A stretch of 17,531 bases of DNA from CAZDYP01 sp964509505 (GTDB lineage Bacteria; Chloroflexota; Anaerolineae; JACRMK01): positions 1 to 17,531 of the forward strand of contig CAZDYP010000111.1 in the NCBI GenBank assembly GCA_964509505.1. The letters are read 5' to 3'. Position 1 is the first letter of the stretch, and every line of letters begins with the position of its first letter. This document shows positions 1 through 6,578 of this stretch, piece after piece. The notes beneath the pieces are model-generated. The model worked only from the letters and a program-made list of their open reading frames with translations. It was not told the DNA's origin and searched no databases. The translations under genes were made by a program, and so were the position numbers.

Positions 1-2
1 GC

Positions 3-122
3 GCAGAAAACCTGCGTGAAATGCTTTGTTGCTTGCCAGCGAGACCTTTAGGGTCTCCAACGCCAGATGACCGCATCATGGCGGCGCTGGCGCATCTCTC
101 TGCGATATTGCCTTACCCATAG
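3..122 (+). CDS. possible 3' end of an upstream gene (partial)
   Basis: This frame is open from the left window edge to a TAG at 120-122 and encodes about 39 residues. They include DDRIMAALAHLSAILPYP, which reads like real protein rather than a shadow frame. The stop codon is made by the first three bases of the MITE that begins at 120. Removing the MITE and one copy of its ACCCA duplication would let the frame run two more codons (Ser-Ala) to a TAA, so the insertion would have changed only the extreme C-terminus. An ATG at 21 could instead start a 33-residue peptide. The DDRIMAALAHLS stretch faintly recalls the start of Tic20/DUF4870 membrane proteins, but no membrane segment is visible, so no function is assigned. 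Confidence 0.35.
   Translation, partial: AENLREMLCCLPARPLGSPTPDDRIMAALAHLSAILPYP
41..57. repeat. short hairpin GAGACC-N5-GGTCTC
   Basis: A perfect 6-bp inverted repeat (GAGACC at 41-46, GGTCTC at 52-57) encloses a 5-nt loop. No T-tract follows, so it is not a standard intrinsic terminator. It lies inside the possible partial reading frame. Its role is unknown. Confidence 0.35.
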
Positions 123-247
123 GAGTTACGCAGTTGAACCGCGAAGAGACGAAGAACGCGAACCTGCTTTGTTTTTTCTCGCGCCCGCTTGCCCGCTTGA
201 GAGGGTCGCCGCTGTGCGGCGCCATGGCCCCAACTGCGAAACGCCTA
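120..247. mobile_element. MITE copy 1 (128 bp, 17-bp TIRs, ACCCA duplication)
   Basis: The left end TAGGAGTTACGCAGTTG (120-136) and the reverse complement of the right end, TAGGCGTTTCGCAGTTG (231-247), match at 15 of 17 positions. The element is flanked by a 5-bp direct repeat ACCCA at 115-119 and 248-252, as expected of a target-site duplication. A second copy at 15974-16084 in the opposite orientation shares the ends and an interior of GCGAAGA/ACGAAGAACGCGAA type. There is no coding capacity, so it would be non-autonomous and mobilised by a transposase elsewhere. It ends 23 bp before the TPR gene start, so it may supply or block that gene's upstream control region. Confidence 0.8.
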
Positions 248-270
248 ACCCATCAGCGTAAAGGTTTATC

Positions 271-1653
271 ATGCGTATCGTCACCATCAAATGCCCTAAC
301 TGTGGTTCAGCGCTGGAAGTATCGGATCAGCTTAAATCGGCGCAGTGCAATTATTGCGGTTCGCGTATCGTGATGGATTGGAGCGACCCCGCCGTGCTGT
401 CCGCGCATCTGGAGCAAGGTTGGCGTGCGCTCCGCGCAGGGCAATTCGAAGTCGCGCACACGCATTTCATACGCGCGGTGGAACAATATCCTACCAGTCA
501 CGACGCGCACTTTTGGAAAGGTGTGACGGCGGCGTTGCGTGGGCAGCTGGAGGAAGCGGAAGAGGCGCGTCGCAGATCAGCGCTTACTGCCGACGACGCC
601 ATCGAGCGCGTGGCGACGCTGTTTAGCGGCTTGCCCGAAGCGATGGGCAAAGCATTGCTGCGAGTGTGCTCGCAAGCCGATTATTTTCCTACTTTGCGCG
701 AAATTTTTCTGGGGGCGGCCGAACGGCTCGCGCCGAGTCAAGCGGCGCGTTATTATCTGTATGGCTTGACCGAGCAGGCGATAGCAGCGGGACGCTTCGA
801 CAAAGCGGAAGCGTATCTGGAACGCGCGTTGCAACTTGACCCCAAGCAGAGCGCCGACATCACGGGTGAGGTGTCGTGGCTAGGTTACAGCTATCTGGCG
901 CATGGTTACATTGGCTTGGCGAATCGCGCGGGCGATGTGCTTGACTTTGAGCGCGCTGCAATTTATCTGGAGCGCGCGCTAGGCATTGACCCGCAACAAA
1001 AAGCAGAGGTCGTCGGTTCGGCGCAGCTCAATGAGCATGGCAAACCAACGTATCTCGGCTACATTGGTTTAGCATGGTTAGCGACGAATGCCGCGAAGTT
1101 TGAACACGCCACAAAATTTTTGGAGCGCGCGTTACAGCTCGACTCCACGCAGCAGCGCGTCATTGTCGGGCAATGGCCACAAACCGCAGATACCCATGAT
1201 GCGATGAGTTTTGAGTATGGCTATCTTGGTCTCGCCTATCACGCGCTGCAACATGGACAGCTCGCGCAAGCGGCGGCAGCGCTAGAGCGCGTGTTGCAAC
1301 TCGCCCCACAACAGCAGCGCCTTGTCATTGGGCAGCAACGCGCCGATACCACAGACCCAGCAGCCAGCTATGGTTATTGGAGTTTGGCGTATCGCGCCTT
1401 ACAAGCGAGCGATGTGTCGCAAGCGGTGGCTTATCTGTTGCGGCTCAAGCAATTGGATAAGCGTTTATCGTTGGCGCCTGTCGCGCAATGGGCTGTGAAT
1501 GGCAAGGGCTACATAGCGCTCGCGCGTGTTGCCAAACAATTGAACGATGACGACGCCGTGAAAAAATATCTCCACCAATATGGCAAGCTGGGCTACAAGC
1601 GTGAAGCGCAGGCGCTGGCGCACGAGCTGGGCGTCAAGTTGGGACGGTTGTGA
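271..1653 (+). CDS. zinc-ribbon and TPR repeat protein
   Basis: A 460-residue soluble protein with no signal peptide or membrane segment. Residues 8-29 form a zinc ribbon with two CXXC knuckles (C8/C11 and C26/C29; CPNCGS...CNYCGS). The rest is helical TPR-like repeats, recognisable by recurring segments such as FDKAEAYLERALQLDP, FERAAIYLERALGIDP and FEHATKFLERALQLD, at unusually long spacing (roughly 60-70 residues), with conserved YLGYIGLA-type helices between. TPR proteins usually act as scaffolds; the partner is unknown. The ATG at 271 is preceded by AAAGG at a workable distance and sits just after MITE copy 1. The TGA stop overlaps the ATG of the SucC-like gene (TGATG), implying translational coupling. 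The domain call is firm; the function is unassigned. Confidence 0.85.
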   Translation: MRIVTIKCPNCGSALEVSDQLKSAQCNYCGSRIVMDWSDPAVLSAHLEQGWRALRAGQFEVAHTHFIRAVEQYPTSHDAHFWKGVTAALRGQLEEAEEARRRSALTADDAIERVATLFSGLPEAMGKALLRVCSQADYFPTLREIFLGAAERLAPSQAARYYLYGLTEQAIAAGRFDKAEAYLERALQLDPKQSADITGEVSWLGYSYLAHGYIGLANRAGDVLDFERAAIYLERALGIDPQQKAEVVGSAQLNEHGKPTYLGYIGLAWLATNAAKFEHATKFLERALQLDSTQQRVIVGQWPQTADTHDAMSFEYGYLGLAYHALQHGQLAQAAAALERVLQLAPQQQRLVIGQQRADTTDPAASYGYWSLAYRALQASDVSQAVAYLLRLKQLDKRLSLAPVAQWAVNGKGYIALARVAKQLNDDDAVKKYLHQYGKLGYKREAQALAHELGVKLGRL

Positions 1654-2852
1654 TGAGATTATTGGAACACGAAGCCAAACAACTTCTCTCTGAAATCGGT
1701 ATCCCGATTCCACGCGAAGCCGTTGTCACAACGCCTAATGAAGCTACAGAGTTTGCGCGCGCGTTGAACGCGCCCGTCGTCGTCAAAGCGCAAATCCCTA
1801 TCGGCGGGCGCGCAAAAATGGGCGGCGTCTTGTTCGCCTCGTCGCCCGAAGCCGTCGCGCGCGCCGCGCAAAAATTATTGGGCGCGACGATAGGGGGTTA
1901 TGTGGTCGAGCGTATCTCTGTGCAAGAGCGCATCGAAGAGCGTGGCGAGTTTTATCTTGCGGCGACGTTGAATTCGCGTGAGCGCTGCGCCGTGTTGCTT
2001 GCCTCGGCGGAAGGCGGCGTTGACATCGAAGAATCACGGCGCGTTTTACGGCAAACATTTTCGTTGCGCCAACCGTATCCACTATTTCGCGCGCGCGAAT
2101 TGGCGGCGCAGCTGGGCGCACACACAGGCGCGCCCCTACAACCATTAACCGACATCATCCACAAACTCGCGCGCTTCTTTCAACAAAGCGATGCGTTGCT
2201 CATCGAAGTCAATCCACTCCTATTAACAAATCCCCAATCTCCCAATCCAAATTCCAATCTATGGATTGCGGTGGACGCGCACATTGAGCTTGACGATGAG
2301 GCGCTCTTTCGCCACAACGATTTAGCGTCACGTTTTGCGTTAGCGCATCGCGGAGAGCGTCCACGCACAGCACTCGAACAACGCGCGGCAGAGATTGACG
2401 GCGCAGACCATCGCGGCGTCGCGGGGCGCGTCGTCGAGTTCGACGGCGATCTCGCGTTGCTTATCGGCGGCGGCGGCGCAAGCCTCACGGTGTTCGATGC
2501 GATTCTGGCTGCGGGCGGTAAACCTGCGAACTATTGCGAGATTGGCGGCAATCCATCGGTGTGGAAGACGGCTGCACTGACGAAGCTGCTGTTGAGCAAG
2601 CCCGGCGTGAAACGGCTCGCCGTCATCATGAACGTCGTCAACAACACGCGCGCGGATTTGATGGCGCGCGGCGTCATCAAAGGTATCGTCGAAAGCGGAC
2701 GCGAACCCCGCGAAGTCATCGCTGCGTTTCGCATCCCCGGCTCGTGGGAAGAAGAGAGCGTGAAAATTTTGCGGAAGTACGGCGTGCGCTACTTTGGGCG
2801 CGAGACGTCGTTGAATGACGTGGCGGAGTATGTGGTAAAGCGTGAAACGTGA
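1653..2852 (+). CDS. SucC-like succinyl-CoA synthetase beta subunit (ATP-grasp)
   Basis: 399 residues, close to the usual length for ADP-forming succinate-CoA ligase beta subunits, which bind nucleotide and pair with an alpha subunit to interconvert acyl-CoA and acid plus CoA with ATP or GTP. It starts with LLEHEAKQLLSEIGIPIP, has an ATP-grasp domain with VVKAQIPIGGRAKMGG (44-58; GGRGK is the common form) and EVNPLL (185-190), then the CoA-ligase domain with GGGGASLTVFDAILAAGGKP (272-291) and EIGGNPS (296-302). Residues 192-204 (TNPQSPNPNSNLW) are extra relative to typical SucC and are encoded by a heptad repeat. No sucD follows; the next gene is a sugar kinase. The ATG at 1653 is preferred over GTG at 1650. 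Malate-CoA or another acyl-CoA ligase subunit is an alternative. Confidence 0.8.
   Translation: MRLLEHEAKQLLSEIGIPIPREAVVTTPNEATEFARALNAPVVVKAQIPIGGRAKMGGVLFASSPEAVARAAQKLLGATIGGYVVERISVQERIEERGEFYLAATLNSRERCAVLLASAEGGVDIEESRRVLRQTFSLRQPYPLFRARELAAQLGAHTGAPLQPLTDIIHKLARFFQQSDALLIEVNPLLLTNPQSPNPNSNLWIAVDAHIELDDEALFRHNDLASRFALAHRGERPRTALEQRAAEIDGADHRGVAGRVVEFDGDLALLIGGGGASLTVFDAILAAGGKPANYCEIGGNPSVWKTAALTKLLLSKPGVKRLAVIMNVVNNTRADLMARGVIKGIVESGREPREVIAAFRIPGSWEEESVKILRKYGVRYFGRETSLNDVAEYVVKRET
2227..2261 (+). repeat. heptad repeat inside the SucC-like gene
   Basis: About five degenerate 7-bp units of CCAATCT type (CAAATCC, CCAATCT, CCCAATC, CAAATTC, CAATCTA) lie in frame within the gene. They encode the Asn/Pro/Ser-rich stretch NPQSPNPNSNL in a position that is a surface loop in SucC proteins. 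The AT-richer, C/A-biased composition contrasts with the surrounding GCG-rich codons. Confidence 0.7.
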
Positions 2853-2918
2853 CATGTCCCAATTTCTAATCTCCAACCTCCACTCTGCAACTGACAAGTA
2901 CCAATTACCAATTACTCT
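2842..2918 (+). repeat. heptad repeat spanning the sucC/kinase junction
   Basis: Eleven consecutive 7-mers can be laid out without a break (GTGAAAC, GTGACAT, GTCCCAA, TTTCTAA, TCTCCAA, CCTCCAC, TCTGCAA, CTGACAA, GTACCAA, TTACCAA, TTACTCT). The array contains the TGA stop of the SucC-like gene (2850-2852) and the first about 20 codons of the kinase. The 12-mer CGTGAAACGTGA at its left edge recurs at 4376-4387. Confidence 0.7.
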
Positions 2919-4359
2919 AACATTGGACATCGGCACCTCCTCCGTGCGCGGGACGTTGTGGAATGCGCGCGCAGTGCCATTGCCTGAGGGCGCAGCCTCC
3001 ATCAAACACCAACCACGCGCGACGGCGGATGGCGGCGTGGAGTTTGACGCTGAAGAACTGCGTGCGCGTTGTGAACAGATATTGGATGCGTTGCACGCGA
3101 AAGCCGTTGAGCTAGGCATTCCCATTCACATCGTCGCGCTTGATACGATTGTCAGCAACATGCTCGGTGTGGATGGCGCTGGTCGCGCGCTTACACCAAT
3201 CTTCACGTATGCCGACTCGCGCTCCGCGTTTGCGCTGGCGGCGTTGCGTGAAAAGCTCGACGTAGCGGCAACCTATCAGCGCGTCGGCTTTCCTTTACAT
3301 ACGTCGTTCTGGCCCGCGCAAATGGCGTGGTTGCGGATGACCCAACCCGACACACATCGCCGGGTCAAACGTTGGCTGACCTGTGGCGATTATTTTATGT
3401 GGCGCTGGTGTGGGCGTCATGCCGTGAGTTATTCGTGCGCAGCGTGGACGGGCTTGCTCAATCGCTTCACGTGGCAATGGGACGAACCGCAGTTGAACCT
3501 GTTGCAACTCGACCCGCAACAACTCTCGCCGTTGGTCACGGGCGCGTTCTGTCTGGAAGGGTTGCGCGCGGAGTATGCGTCACGTTGGCCCCTGTTGCAG
3601 CGCGCCCGTTGGATGCCCGCGATTGCGGATGGCGCGGCAGCGAATCTGGGCAGTGGGTGTTTCGATGCGTCGCGCATGGCGGTCACGATTGGCACAACCT
3701 GTGGGATGCGTGTTGTGATGCAAGGTACACCGCAGCAATTACCACCAGGTCTATGGAATTATCCGCTCGACGACACACGCTCATTGATTGGCGGCTCGCT
3801 CAACGAGGGCGGTATTGTGTTGGCATGGTTGCGCGGGCTCCTCGGCAACACGCTGCCCGATGATGCAACGATTGCGGCGCTGCCGCCCGATGGACATGGC
3901 TTGACGTTTCTGCCATTGCTCACGGGCGAGCGCAGCTTGGGTTGGCATGGCGACGCTCGCGCGAGCCTCACAGGGTTGCATCTCTCGACGACGCCAGCCG
4001 AAATCGTACGCGCAGGGCTCGAAGCAGTGGCGTATCGGGTGGGCGCCGTTGCCGAGCGTGTGCTGAATGCCGTGCCACATGTCCAGCAGATCATCGGCAA
4101 TAGTGGCGCATTGTTGAGCTCGCCCATCCTACCGCAAATCGTCGCGGATGTGTTGAACCGTCCCATCACGTTGACGACGGAACCCGAAGCGTCAAGTCGT
4201 GGCACGGCATTACTCGCGCTCGAGGCGTTGGGCGCGCAGCGCATTGCTGCTGCGACTTTTGCATGGGGACAGACGTTCACGCCCAAGGCGCAGCGCCATG
4301 TTGTTTATCGGCGCGCGATGGAACGGCAACAAACGTTGTATCGGAAGGTGATTGGGTGA
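2854..4359 (+). CDS. FGGY-family carbohydrate kinase, probable gluconokinase
   Basis: 501 residues, the standard size for FGGY kinases, which phosphorylate sugars or sugar acids with ATP. Visible are LDIGTSSVRGTLWN (24-37, first phosphate loop), TYADSR (118-123), WPAQMAWLR (153-161), IADGAAANLGSG (257-268, D259 the probable catalytic base), TIGTTCG (278-284), GGSLNEGG (313-320), PLLTGERSLGWHGDARA (354-370) and GNSGAL (415-420). The GERS-GW-DARA segment resembles gluconokinase/gluconate-type members, and the RpiB and transaldolase neighbours fit entry of 6-phosphogluconate into the pentose phosphate pathway; xylulokinase is less likely. ATG 2854 follows the previous stop by one base; GTG 2842 is an alternative. 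The first about 20 residues come from the heptad array and no Shine-Dalgarno is obvious. Confidence 0.8.
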   Translation: MSQFLISNLHSATDKYQLPITLTLDIGTSSVRGTLWNARAVPLPEGAASIKHQPRATADGGVEFDAEELRARCEQILDALHAKAVELGIPIHIVALDTIVSNMLGVDGAGRALTPIFTYADSRSAFALAALREKLDVAATYQRVGFPLHTSFWPAQMAWLRMTQPDTHRRVKRWLTCGDYFMWRWCGRHAVSYSCAAWTGLLNRFTWQWDEPQLNLLQLDPQQLSPLVTGAFCLEGLRAEYASRWPLLQRARWMPAIADGAAANLGSGCFDASRMAVTIGTTCGMRVVMQGTPQQLPPGLWNYPLDDTRSLIGGSLNEGGIVLAWLRGLLGNTLPDDATIAALPPDGHGLTFLPLLTGERSLGWHGDARASLTGLHLSTTPAEIVRAGLEAVAYRVGAVAERVLNAVPHVQQIIGNSGALLSSPILPQIVADVLNRPITLTTEPEASSRGTALLALEALGAQRIAAATFAWGQTFTPKAQRHVVYRRAMERQQTLYRKVIG

Positions 4360-4360
4360 A

Positions 4361-4447
4361 GCATGAACCATGAGACGTGAAACGTGAACTATGGCGATGA
4401 CACATTTCACCTTTCGCGCCTCACGTTTCACGTCTCACGCTTGACGC
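4361..4447. repeat. heptad-derived long hairpin after the kinase gene
   Basis: A perfect 17-bp inverted repeat, TGAGACGTGAAACGTGA at 4371-4387 and its complement at 4421-4437, with a 33-nt loop. The arms are built from GAGACGT/GAAACGT 7-mers and their complements. It begins at the kinase stop codon (TGA 4357-4359). It could act as a 3' mRNA stabiliser or attenuator; there is no T-tract for classic termination. Confidence 0.75.
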
Positions 4448-4487
4448 CTACGCTATGACGCATTAAAGTAAACGCAACGGAGACACG

Positions 4488-4931
4488 ATGAAAATTGCGC
4501 TCGGTAGTGACCATGCCGGCTTTCCGCTCAAGCAAGCGCTTAGCCAAGAATTGCGCCAGGCGGGCCATGATGTGCTGGACGTGGGCGCGTACGATACGAC
4601 ACCCAGCGATTATCCTGATTTCGCGCGAGCTGTCGGCGAAGCGTTGCAACACGGCAAAGCAGAACGCGGCATCTTGATTTGCGGCAGCGGCATTGGCGCG
4701 TGCATCGCCGCCAACAAGTTGAAGGGCGTGCGCGCTGCGCTCATCGCGGACACCTATTCGGCGCATCAAGGCGTCGAGCATGACGATATGAATGTGTTAT
4801 GCTTAGGCGCACGGGTGACGGGGCCCGCGCTTGCGTCGGAAATCGTGCGCGCGTTCTTGGGTGCGACGTTCACACGCGAAGAGCGATTCGTGCGGCGGCT
4901 GCGCAAGGTGTTGGCATTAGAAGAAAGATGA
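4488..4931 (+). CDS. rpiB: ribose-5-phosphate isomerase B
   Basis: 147 residues, full length for the RpiB/LacAB family, a cytosolic enzyme interconverting ribose-5-phosphate and ribulose-5-phosphate in the non-oxidative pentose phosphate pathway. Key motifs are GSDHAGFPLK (6-15), the ICGSGIGAC anion-binding loop (64-72) with C65 at the position of the catalytic cysteine of the E. coli enzyme, DTYSAHQG (88-95), and HDDMNVLCLGAR (98-109) with H98 for ring opening. The cysteine marks it as the enterobacterial-type active site rather than the mycobacterial glutamate type. ATG 4488 has a good GGAGA Shine-Dalgarno (ACGGAGACACG). It is separated from the kinase by 128 bp of hairpin sequence and from transaldolase by 58 bp. 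LacA/LacB isomerases are a remote alternative. Confidence 0.93.
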   Translation: MKIALGSDHAGFPLKQALSQELRQAGHDVLDVGAYDTTPSDYPDFARAVGEALQHGKAERGILICGSGIGACIAANKLKGVRAALIADTYSAHQGVEHDDMNVLCLGARVTGPALASEIVRAFLGATFTREERFVRRLRKVLALEER

Positions 4932-4968
4932 AAGAAGAAAGCAGTCTTTCTTCTTTCTGTGTTCATCC
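4921..4968. repeat. heptad-type hairpin at the rpiB stop codon
   Basis: A perfect 12-bp stem, GAAAGAAGAAAG (4930-4941) and CTTTCTTCTTTC (4946-4957), with a CAGT loop, flanked by GATGAA and TTCATC that extend the dyad. The units read as 7-mers (GAAAGAT, GAAAGAA, GAAAGCA and complements). The left arm overlaps the rpiB stop codon (TGA 4929-4931). It sits inside an apparent operon, so an mRNA-processing or stabilising hairpin is as likely as a terminator. Confidence 0.7.
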
Positions 4969-4989
4969 TTATACGCGCAGGGAGAGGCG

Positions 4990-6102
4990 ATGACAAATCT
5001 ATTACTTGAACTTAAGCAGCTCGGTCAATCGGTGTGGCTCGATTACATTCGGCGCGATCTGATTACGTCGGGCGAGCTGAAGAAACTGATTGATGAGGAT
5101 GGGCTCGCAGGCGTCACATCGAACCCTGCGATTTTCGAGAAGGCAATTACCTCAAGCGACGCTTACGACGCCATCGAACAACGGATGCGCGGCAGCAGCG
5201 CGCAAGATATTTTTGAGGCAATCGCCTTTGAAGATGTGCAGCTGGCGGCGGATGTGTTCAAGTCGGTCTATGCGCGGACTAACGGCGGCGACGGCTACGT
5301 GAGCATCGAAGTACCTGCCAGCCTTGCGTATAAAACGGACGAGACCATCCACGCGGCGAAGCGTTATTGGGAAGCGGTCAATCGCCCGAACATTATGGTC
5401 AAGATTCCTGCGACGAAGGCAGGTCTGCCTGCGATTACGGAAGCGCTGGCGCAGGGTATCAACATCAACATCACGCTCATCTTCTCTGTCGCGCGTTATC
5501 TGGAAGTAGCGGATGCTTACCTGTGCGGATTGGAGCGCCGCGCGCAACAAGGCTTGCCCATCAACCACATCGCCTCCGTCGCGTCGTTCTTTGTGAGTCG
5601 CGTGGATACGCTCGTGGACAAACTGCTCGACAAAAAATTGAGCGAGACAGGCGACGCGGTGAAGCAAGCCGAATTGCGTTCGCTGATGGGACAAGCGGCG
5701 ATTGCGAACTCGAAGCTCGCGTATGGTGAATATCAGCGCATTTTTGACAGTGAACGCTTCGCTAGGTTGCGCGTGTTAGGCGCGCGTCCGCAGCGTGTGT
5801 TGTGGGCAAGCACCAGCACGAAGAACCCGAAATATCCTGATACGTATTACGTGGACGAGCTCATCGGTGCGGAGACCGTGAACACACTGCCGCCCGACAC
5901 GTTGAAACTGTTCCGCGAGCATGGCAAGGCGCGCCCTTCGTTGACGGAAGCCATTGAAGATGCTGTGGCGACGTTTGATTGTCTCGCCGCAGTCGGCATT
6001 GATTTCGCCGCCGTCGCGCAGCAGCTCGAAGCCGAGGGCGTGAAGTTGTTTGACGATGCGTACAACAAATTGTTGAAGGCGATTGAAGCGAAGCAGCAGT
6101 AG
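4990..6102 (+). CDS. tal: transaldolase (mycobacterial-type, about 370 aa)
   Basis: 370 residues, the length of the transaldolase subfamily found in actinobacteria, cyanobacteria and Chloroflexota rather than the short (about 215 aa) or E. coli (about 317 aa) forms. It transfers dihydroxyacetone units between sugar phosphates in the pentose phosphate pathway. Visible are LGQSVWLDYI (11-20, with the catalytic Asp at D18), GVTSNPAIFEKAI (41-53), IMVKIPATKAGLPAI (135-149) with Schiff-base Lys K138, NINITLIFS (158-166), and WASTSTKNPKYPDTYYVDEL (272-291). ATG 4990 follows a GGGAGAGG Shine-Dalgarno. It could also be the N-terminal half of a transaldolase/glucose-6-phosphate isomerase fusion, but it stops at TAG without an isomerase domain. 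The neighbouring rpiB and kinase support the pathway call. Confidence 0.93.
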   Translation: MTNLLLELKQLGQSVWLDYIRRDLITSGELKKLIDEDGLAGVTSNPAIFEKAITSSDAYDAIEQRMRGSSAQDIFEAIAFEDVQLAADVFKSVYARTNGGDGYVSIEVPASLAYKTDETIHAAKRYWEAVNRPNIMVKIPATKAGLPAITEALAQGININITLIFSVARYLEVADAYLCGLERRAQQGLPINHIASVASFFVSRVDTLVDKLLDKKLSETGDAVKQAELRSLMGQAAIANSKLAYGEYQRIFDSERFARLRVLGARPQRVLWASTSTKNPKYPDTYYVDELIGAETVNTLPPDTLKLFREHGKARPSLTEAIEDAVATFDCLAAVGIDFAAVAQQLEAEGVKLFDDAYNKLLKAIEAKQQ

Positions 6103-6107
6103 GGCGC

Positions 6108-6399
6108 ATGATGGAAATAAACGAACTACTCAAGCACAAACGGCAAGCTATTCTCCGCGTCGCCGCCAAGCATAGCGCGTACAATGCGCGCGTATTCGGC
6201 TCAGTGGCGCGTGGCACGGCTGATGCCAAGAGCGGCGTAGATTTTGGGGTAGATTTAGAACACGGGCGCAGCCTGTTCGACCTTGGGGGCGCTCATAGAT
6301 TTGCAGAAACTACTCGGCTGTTCCGTGGATGTTGTGACAGCAAAGGGGTTGCGTGAACGCATACGCCAGCGCATGCTGCGAGAGACTGTTCTGCTATGA
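6108..6399 (+). pseudogene. MNT-type nucleotidyltransferase antitoxin, frameshifted (MntA-like)
   Basis: The reading frame from ATG 6108 encodes the Pol beta-type minimal nucleotidyltransferase core (VFGSVARGTADAKS), then loses homology after FDLGG at a run of five G (6285-6289) and stops at 6356. Removing one G restores LGALIDLQKLLGCSVDVVTA followed by KGLRERIRQRMLRETVLL, ending at TGA 6397-6399, about 96 aa in total, normal for this family. That stop overlaps the following ATG as ATGA, typical of MNT-HEPN pairs, which supports the restored frame as ancestral. In addition the catalytic DXD appears as SGVD instead of SDVD, so the first metal-binding Asp is Gly. Both changes point to decay; a base-call error in the G run alone would not explain the second. 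Such antitoxins AMPylate HEPN toxins. Confidence 0.75.
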
Positions 6400-6578
6400 G
6401 AGATGAGCGTGATATGATTGGGATGCGGAACATCCTTGTTCACATTTCCTTCGGCATTGATTGGGATTTGGTCTGGGAGGCGGTGGCGCATAGCGCGCCT
6501 CGCCTCAAACAACACGTTGAAACCATTTTGCAATCTGTGAGCGGAACAACGGATGACGAATCAACCCGATTGGAATAA
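6396..6578 (+). pseudogene. HEPN-domain (HepT/DUF86) toxin remnant, internally deleted
   Basis: This 60-residue frame reads MRDER, the usual start of DUF86 HEPN proteins, and then directly DMIGMRNILVHISFGIDWDLVWEAV, which normally lies near residue 70-80 of a roughly 110-aa protein. The simplest reading is an in-frame internal deletion of about 55-60 codons joining at CGT-GAT. The RNase motif RX4H (RNILVH) is intact, but the first helices needed for the HEPN bundle are missing. It overlaps the restored MNT stop by ATGA and the PolX start by 26 bp, so it may survive for translational coupling to polX. A genuinely short HEPN protein is an alternative. Confidence 0.65.

Noticed and set aside
2340..3125. 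261-codon leftward frame across the sucC/kinase junction
   Set aside because: It lies antisense to two well-supported genes and through the heptad array, with no family features.
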